Source of the DNA: JAZGDL01 sp036477795
Lineage (GTDB): Bacteria > Planctomycetota > Phycisphaerae > UBA1845
NCBI GenBank assembly: GCA_036477795.1
Contig: JAZGDL010000051.1
Coordinates: 1-34,612 of the forward strand
DNA: 34,612 nucleotides
Direction of reading: 5' to 3'
The position numbers and the translations under genes are program-made. Below are positions 30,336 through 34,612 of the stretch, piece after piece; the first letter of the stretch is position 1; each line of letters opens with the position of its first letter. Under the pieces are notes generated by a model. It ran no database searches and was not told the DNA's origin. It saw only the letters and a list, made by a program, of their open reading frames with translations.

Positions 30336-31604
30336 CTAATGCCCAACGCCGACTACCGGCGGCACACCGGTCATCGCAACAGCAGCCGGAGTCGGCACCC
30401 GATCCACTTCACGCGGCTGCTCCGGAGGCGCGGTCTCTGCCGTTCGCCCGGGCAGGCGTGCGTAACAGCTACTTTGCCGGAAGAAGGTGTAGGTGATCCC
30501 GGTGAAGCAGAGAATCGCAAGGGTGTAGCCAAACGTCAGCACGATGGTCAACGGCCCGAAACGTTCCGTTGGGCCTGGCAGCTCGACCGATATCACCGAC
30601 TTGCGTGCCGCCAACAGCGCCATCAAAAGGGCAGCCGTGGCCAGGCCGATAACGTCGAACTGACCGAGGTTGGCCAGCGTCGCGGCCAGCGCGATCCACG
30701 CTATCGTCAGCCAGGGCAACAGAAGTTGCTGCGCAAGGCAGGTGGTAAAGATCGTCTTCCAGCACCCGCTCATCTCCGGTAGGCGATAACAGAAACGCAG
30801 CATCTCGCGAAGCACGGCGTTGCCCTTGCGGAACTTGTGCGAGAAAAACTCCGGCAACGACGCGGGGGTGCGCAGCTCCTGAACCGTAGCTCTTGCTGAA
30901 TAGGTGGTCCGGTGCCCCAGACTGTTGGCCAGCACCGCCGCGTAAACGTCGTCGGCGATCACGTCGGAGGGGAAGCTGGAGATCAGTTCACGACGGAACG
31001 CGTAGCAACAGGCTGTTACGATGGAAACGTGCGATACCCGGCTTTCCAGAAGCCGGACCCGATTCTGCGCCGCCCAGTAGCAACGCTCGATCGACAATCC
31101 GCCGCGGGGCGAGGTGCAGGCGCCGACCAGGGCGGTCTTGGGGTCCGCCTCAAACTCGGCTGCGAGCCACCGCAAGGCGTCAGAAGCCAGCCGTGCGTCC
31201 GCATCGGTGACCAGAACAATGTCGCCGGTCAGCGATGGCAACACATGGTTGAGCTGATTGATCTTGCCGCCCGAGGGGCAATTCACGACGCGGACACGGT
31301 CATCCTCCCGGGCCAGGAAAGCGAGCCGCTGGGCGGTACCGTCGGTGGACCCGCCATCGGCATAGACTATCTCCAGCTTCTCAGCGGGATAGTCACACGC
31401 CGACAGATTCCGGTACTTGTCCGCAATGAAACGTTCCTCATCGAAGCACGGCACCACGACCGAAATCTTGGGAAACGACGTCGGAGCCGGCACCTCGATC
31501 CTCTTGCGGGTGTCGCCGAGAAAGCGCAGCCAGACCGCAAACCCGCACAGCAACCACCCCAGCAGCAGGGTCGCCACACTGAAGCCCAACAGGCTGATCC
31601 ACAT
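30336..31604 (-). CDS. Membrane glycosyltransferase, family 2
   Basis: 422 aa, with GGAG 9 nt before the ATG. An N-terminal membrane helix (about 3-28) is followed by a GT-A domain: KISVVVPCFDEE (46-57), ADGGSTDGT (82-90), the metal-binding DADA (134-137), VIADDV (215-220) and HKFRKGN at the QxxRW-like position. Three or four membrane helices (about 285-385) and a Pro-rich tail follow. This is the layout of processive or lipid-linked sugar transferases: the sugar nucleotide is used on the cytoplasmic face to extend a membrane-bound glycan or lipid. It lies between the polytopic membrane protein and the radical SAM gene, all reading the same way. Confidence 0.88.
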   Translation of the reverse strand: MWISLLGFSVATLLLGWLLCGFAVWLRFLGDTRKRIEVPAPTSFPKISVVVPCFDEERFIADKYRNLSACDYPAEKLEIVYADGGSTDGTAQRLAFLAREDDRVRVVNCPSGGKINQLNHVLPSLTGDIVLVTDADARLASDALRWLAAEFEADPKTALVGACTSPRGGLSIERCYWAAQNRVRLLESRVSHVSIVTACCYAFRRELISSFPSDVIADDVYAAVLANSLGHRTTYSARATVQELRTPASLPEFFSHKFRKGNAVLREMLRFCYRLPEMSGCWKTIFTTCLAQQLLLPWLTIAWIALAATLANLGQFDVIGLATAALLMALLAARKSVISVELPGPTERFGPLTIVLTFGYTLAILCFTGITYTFFRQSSCYARLPGRTAETAPPEQPREVDRVPTPAAVAMTGVPPVVGVGH

Positions 31605-31960
31605 ATGTGACCGCTCCGGTCAGCCCCGCCCCGACGGCGTACCCGGCCGCTCTTGGAAGCGACGCCGGACGGCGGGTTCGGCGCACACTTTATCACCGCG
31701 CGCGAAGACGCAGTGCTTATCCGAGCCCCAAGCGCCAGCGCGGGGTCTGATCGGAGTTGCACGTTTGCGCGCGGTCAGTAAGTGCCACCGGCGTCTGTAG
31801 TCGTTATCGGCCACGAGCCGGCGCGACTGAAACCGAGTGCGCGGGCCGGCGAAAGGCCGGCAGTGAAGAGTGAAAACGGCAGCCCTTGGTCCCTTCGTTC
31901 CCCTTCGTCCCTTCGTCCCTCCGTCCCTTCGTCCCTTCCTCCCCTCCGTGCCTTCCTCCC
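31605..31960. other. 356-bp gap filled with repeats B and G
   Basis: No gene seen. A B element lies at 31716-31763 (TTATCCGAGCCCCAAGCGCC ... CTGATCGGAGTTGCACGT) and a G block of CCCTTCGTC/CCTCCGTC units at about 31886-31955, directly before the stop of the next gene. The rest shows nothing recognisable. Confidence 0.6.
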
Positions 31961-33970
31961 TCAACCCATTCCGCTGGAAGCCATTCGAGGTCCCATAACC
32001 CGGAAGATGCGTGTGGCTGGTGTGGTCGGAAGGGCGCGTGACTTGGTGTCGTCGTAGATCAGTTCGACGGGCAGGTTGTCGGGCCAGTCGTCCGGCCAGG
32101 GCTCTCGAACGAAAACGTAATCGATGTGGTGTTCGCGGAGGGCGGCGGCTGAAACCGTGCCTCCTTCGCTGAGCACCGCCCAATGCAGCGGCGCGATGAC
32201 CACGTTGGCGAGTTTGCTGCCGAACAGTGCATAGTTCATCGGCTCGGTGCTGAGATTGAGCACGCGCGCGCCGGGCTCAAATTCATCGATGAGCGGCGGA
32301 ACCTGGTAGAACCACCCGCGCTGGAAGTTGTGGTCGCGCACCCGGCCCAAAAGGGAATGCACCGGCTTGAGCGTGGCCACGGCTGCCGTGGTCGTCAAAG
32401 ATAGAGTAAGAAGCACTGCGGTGTACCGTGGGAAACGGGCGATCAACCGGTCGACAGACACCGCAGCCACCGGTATGGCCACCAGGATCAACGGCAAGAC
32501 AAATCGAATCGTTTCGTGGAAAACGGTAAGAAGCATGGCGGCTCCCAACAGGGCCAGAAACGTCAACATCATCCGCCACTGCTCTTGTCCATTGCGACGA
32601 CCACGCTTCAGGCCTGCAACAACCGTCCAGAAAAACCCTAGAGGCACAAAGGTGGCAAAGGCCGCCCCGAGCCCGGCGTCCACGCCATAGTTGTAGCCCT
32701 CGTTGTACTTGGCTTCCCGCCAGGGATAGCTCCACCAGTGTCTCAGCTTGCGCGACCACGATCGCTCTGGAAACACCCCGGCTTGAGTGGCCACACCAAC
32801 GCTGGGGATGAAGCCGTCTGCCGGCCATTCAATAACCAACGGATACACGGGGTTGCCGGCCTGCACCGCACCGCGAATGAACCAGAACCCCGAACATACC
32901 AGCACGCCCATACTGAACAGGGCGACCTGGGTCACGCTGGACCGAGAATCCCTTCTCGGTCCCCCTTCCCGGCGGGCCACGGGAAGGGATTCTCGCAGCG
33001 GATGGGTGCGAGAAAGGATTCTCGCACCAGCACGCGGCCGTAGCCAATGCATGGCCAAGACAACCATGGCGAGCACCGCGACCAGCGCCACGAAGGTAAC
33101 CTTACTTCCCAACGCCACTCCCGCGGACAAGCCGGCCATGATCAGCAATCCGTATCGCCCCCGTTGGCTCTGAACGCGCGTGGCCCAGACCACGGCCAGC
33201 AAGGCCGACAGCCATGCGGAAGCGGCATACACGTCTACGTAACCTGAGAAGCCCTGGAATACGACCATCGGCACACTGAGGGCGATGCAGGCACTGAGCA
33301 AAGCCCCGCGCCAACTGACACCGACGGCCCGGGCCAAGGCGAACATGACCAGTCCCAGCAGCAACGCCTTGGGCAGATGCACAAGTGGAAGGAGCCATTC
33401 GAATTCGGCGAAGACCAGCAGGGACGCCACTATCATTCCGTTGGCCGGCCAGCAGTAGCCGCTGTGGCCGACTACGAGATTCAAGGCCCGTTCGCGCGCC
33501 CAGTTGATGGCCATGGGCAGTTGGTAGGACACTGCGTCATAACCGGTGGGGTAGCGGGTGACCGCATCCACCGCAAACACCAGGTACATGCCGCCGACCA
33601 CCAGCAGCGGTATCCACCACACCCCCAACAACGAAGCCCACGGATTCGAATCCGTGGGATCCTCCGCGTCAACGGTACACTGTTCACTCCTGTCACGCGG
33701 CAGAAAACGGTGACACAATGCGGCCAGCAGCGCAAAGACAACAGTCACCGCTTGCAGCGTCACCAATCCCTTGTCGCAGAACAGCGAGGCCAGCGCCAGA
33801 ATATGGACGGCCAGAATCAGCCCGGCCGTCGGCAACACACAGGCCAGACTCCACAGGCCGGCCCTCTCGGTGACGCCGCAAGCCCCGGTCCAACGGCGAC
33901 CGATCCGCCACCCCATCAACCCGGTGATCGCGATGATCAACAAGCATCCCGTATAAACAGCCTGCACCAT
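31961..33970 (-). CDS. Polytopic membrane protein, glycosyltransferase/mannosyltransferase-like, with two in-frame repeat insertions
   Basis: 669 aa with about twelve membrane helices, then a soluble C-terminal domain (about 560-669). The layout resembles GT-C enzymes and dolichyl-phosphate-mannose-type transferases, which move a sugar from a polyprenyl-phosphate carrier outside the membrane: an early loop with DAVTRYPTGYDAVSYQLP and HSGYCWPANGM, and a later FHETIRFVLPLILV. No residue proves the family. Repeat H (residues about 104-112, DPTDSNPWA) and repeat C (about 312-346, RAGARILSRTHPLR ... RRDSRSSV) are translated in frame, each in a loop between membrane helices. The gene precedes the GT2 gene in the same direction, with a repeat-filled 356-bp gap between. 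Confidence 0.75.
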   Translation of the reverse strand: MVQAVYTGCLLIIAITGLMGWRIGRRWTGACGVTERAGLWSLACVLPTAGLILAVHILALASLFCDKGLVTLQAVTVVFALLAALCHRFLPRDRSEQCTVDAEDPTDSNPWASLLGVWWIPLLVVGGMYLVFAVDAVTRYPTGYDAVSYQLPMAINWARERALNLVVGHSGYCWPANGMIVASLLVFAEFEWLLPLVHLPKALLLGLVMFALARAVGVSWRGALLSACIALSVPMVVFQGFSGYVDVYAASAWLSALLAVVWATRVQSQRGRYGLLIMAGLSAGVALGSKVTFVALVAVLAMVVLAMHWLRPRAGARILSRTHPLRESLPVARREGGPRRDSRSSVTQVALFSMGVLVCSGFWFIRGAVQAGNPVYPLVIEWPADGFIPSVGVATQAGVFPERSWSRKLRHWWSYPWREAKYNEGYNYGVDAGLGAAFATFVPLGFFWTVVAGLKRGRRNGQEQWRMMLTFLALLGAAMLLTVFHETIRFVLPLILVAIPVAAVSVDRLIARFPRYTAVLLTLSLTTTAAVATLKPVHSLLGRVRDHNFQRGWFYQVPPLIDEFEPGARVLNLSTEPMNYALFGSKLANVVIAPLHWAVLSEGGTVSAAALREHHIDYVFVREPWPDDWPDNLPVELIYDDTKSRALPTTPATRIFRVMGPRMASSGMG
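32936..33031. repeat. Repeat family C inside the membrane-protein gene
   Basis: GGACCGAGAATCCCTTCTCG and GGTGCGAGAAAGGATTCTCG hairpins with GCTGG...CCAGC ends, opposite in orientation to the heparinase copy (1895-1986) but with the same parts. Both copies keep their host frame open. Confidence 0.85.
33637..33658. repeat. Repeat family H perfect palindrome inside the membrane-protein gene
   Basis: Identical to the 22-bp palindrome at 3134-3155 (half-site CCCACGGATTC). It encodes DPTDSNPWA in the membrane protein. Confidence 0.85.
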
Positions 33971-33982
33971 CGATCTCTCAAA

Positions 33983-34075
33983 CCCACGAATTAGAATCCG
34001 TGGGCAAGTGCTCCGTCACAGTTCGATCAACGGGTCAACGCCGGTCCCGATGGACATCGGGATCGTTTGGCAGAC
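33983..34075. repeat. Palindrome H variant and repeat K partial copy 3
   Basis: An imperfect H palindrome (33983-34004, CCCACGAATTAGAATCCGTG) is followed at 34010-34075 by the K-type segments TTCGATCAACGGGTCAACGC and CGTTTGGCAGACGCT, the latter matching both K copies around the two-component genes. No gene in 33971-34151. Confidence 0.7.
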
Positions 34076-34151
34076 GCTCGAAGCAAAAGGAGTCCACAGC
34101 CTTCAACCGAGTTCGCAGACATTCCGTGTTCATCAGTGTCACACCGCTTGA

Positions 34152-34612
34152 TCAGCAAACGTTGACCGATGGAGCCAGGACCGGCAGAGCGACCTCCGGC
34201 ATCTCACGTTTGTTTCGTTTCCGCAGCTTGGATATCGGTACCGTCGTGCGCACGGTCAGAACCGAGTGAATGGCTCGCAGGCTCATCTTGATGTCCTCCA
34301 GGGTCCTCATGCCCAGCAGCCGCTTGAGCAGGTATCGAGGCCGCAGGTAGAACTCTTGGTAGGCGGTGCGGTACATGCGGTTGACATCGTCGTTGGAGAC
34401 CGTGGGCAACTCCATGATGACCTTGGCGGCGTCGTAATCGCGCCAGTCTTCGGTCAGAAGATATCCGTTGCTCTTGGCTCAGTCATACAGCTTGGTGCCC
34501 GGCAGCGGCGCGGTGATGTTGAACATGGCGATGTCCGGGTTCAGCTCCTTGGCGAAGTCGATGGTGCGGCGCATGGATTGCACCGTCTCACCGGGGTTGC
34601 CGAACATAAACG
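34152..34612 (-). pseudogene. Radical SAM protein gene, cut by the window edge and interrupted by an in-frame TGA
   Basis: Reading the minus strand from the edge gives FMFGNPGETVQSMRRTIDFA, then NPDIAMFNITAPLPGTKLYD, then TGA (34473-34471), then AKSNGYLLTEDWRDYDAAK and on to a stop at 34152. The sequence on both sides is the C-terminal part of a radical SAM (B12-binding type) protein, related to the gene at 28925-30316. Related proteins have LYDWAKSNGY here, so TGA most likely replaces TGG (Trp) by one base. Apart from this the frame is intact. It is either a recent pseudogene or a sequencing error; the other genes in the window show no sign of TGA read as Trp. Only about the last 150 codons are visible. 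Confidence 0.7.

Noticed and set aside
1..34612. Search for an anti-phage, secretion or toxin-antitoxin system
   Set aside because: None of the genes carries nuclease, toxin, phage or secretion-machine motifs I can recognise; the unusual biology lies in the repeats.

Overview
The window looks like chromosomal DNA of a GC-rich, Gram-negative-type bacterium, most likely a member of the Planctomycetota (Phycisphaerae-like). That assignment is my inference. It rests on a secreted metalloprotease with Asp/Asn/Cys-rich calcium-type repeats and an IPTL-CTERM-like tail, a second exported protein with a PEP-CTERM-like tail, a membrane-anchored Ser/Thr kinase, and very many short palindromic repeats between and inside genes. 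I see no rRNA, tRNA, CRISPR array, transposase or phage gene.

Layout. 1-3381 (minus): a nucleotidyltransferase cut by the window edge and a heparinase II/III-family protein, both fitting surface-polysaccharide metabolism. 4258-6339 (minus): a secreted subtilase. 6693-7826 (plus): UDP-GlcNAc 2-epimerase. 8212-10221 (plus): an EF-G-like GTPase, followed by a possible small RNA with an intrinsic terminator. 10567-11163 (minus): a membrane PH-domain protein. 11540-11884 (plus): a small charged protein. 12213-14833 (minus): a response regulator and histidine kinase overlapping by ATGA, bracketed by 59-bp inverted repeats. 15413-15598 (plus): a 61-aa protein. 16228-18707 (plus): an S41-like secreted protease and a PEP-CTERM-like protein. 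19017-21866 (minus): a large metzincin metalloprotease. 22276-22896 (plus): a four-heme cytochrome c. 23062-28607 (minus): a secreted unknown, rpmA, obg, coaX, mnmE and a Ser/Thr kinase, with obg/coaX/mnmE overlapping by 4 nt at each junction. 28925-34612 (minus): two radical SAM proteins (one interrupted by TGA), a family 2 glycosyltransferase and a polytopic glycosyltransferase-like membrane protein.

The most striking feature is the repeat population. At least ten unrelated families of short repeats, nearly all palindromic (called A to K here), fill the intergenic regions. Several are also inserted in frame inside real protein genes: about six insertions in the heparinase gene, one in wecB, two in the polytopic membrane protein and one at the visible 3' end of the nucleotidyltransferase. 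They add segments of roughly 8-40 residues without breaking the frame. This resembles the Rickettsia palindromic elements, but with several families nested in one gene. One family (F, about 200-230 bp) has 13-bp terminal inverted repeats and 4-bp flanking duplications (CTAG, CTAT), so it looks like a non-autonomous transposon. One D element upstream of the EF-G gene is flanked by a 23-bp direct repeat.

Coordinates were worked out by eye; repeat boundaries may be off by a few bases. Family assignments come from motifs I can read, not from a search.
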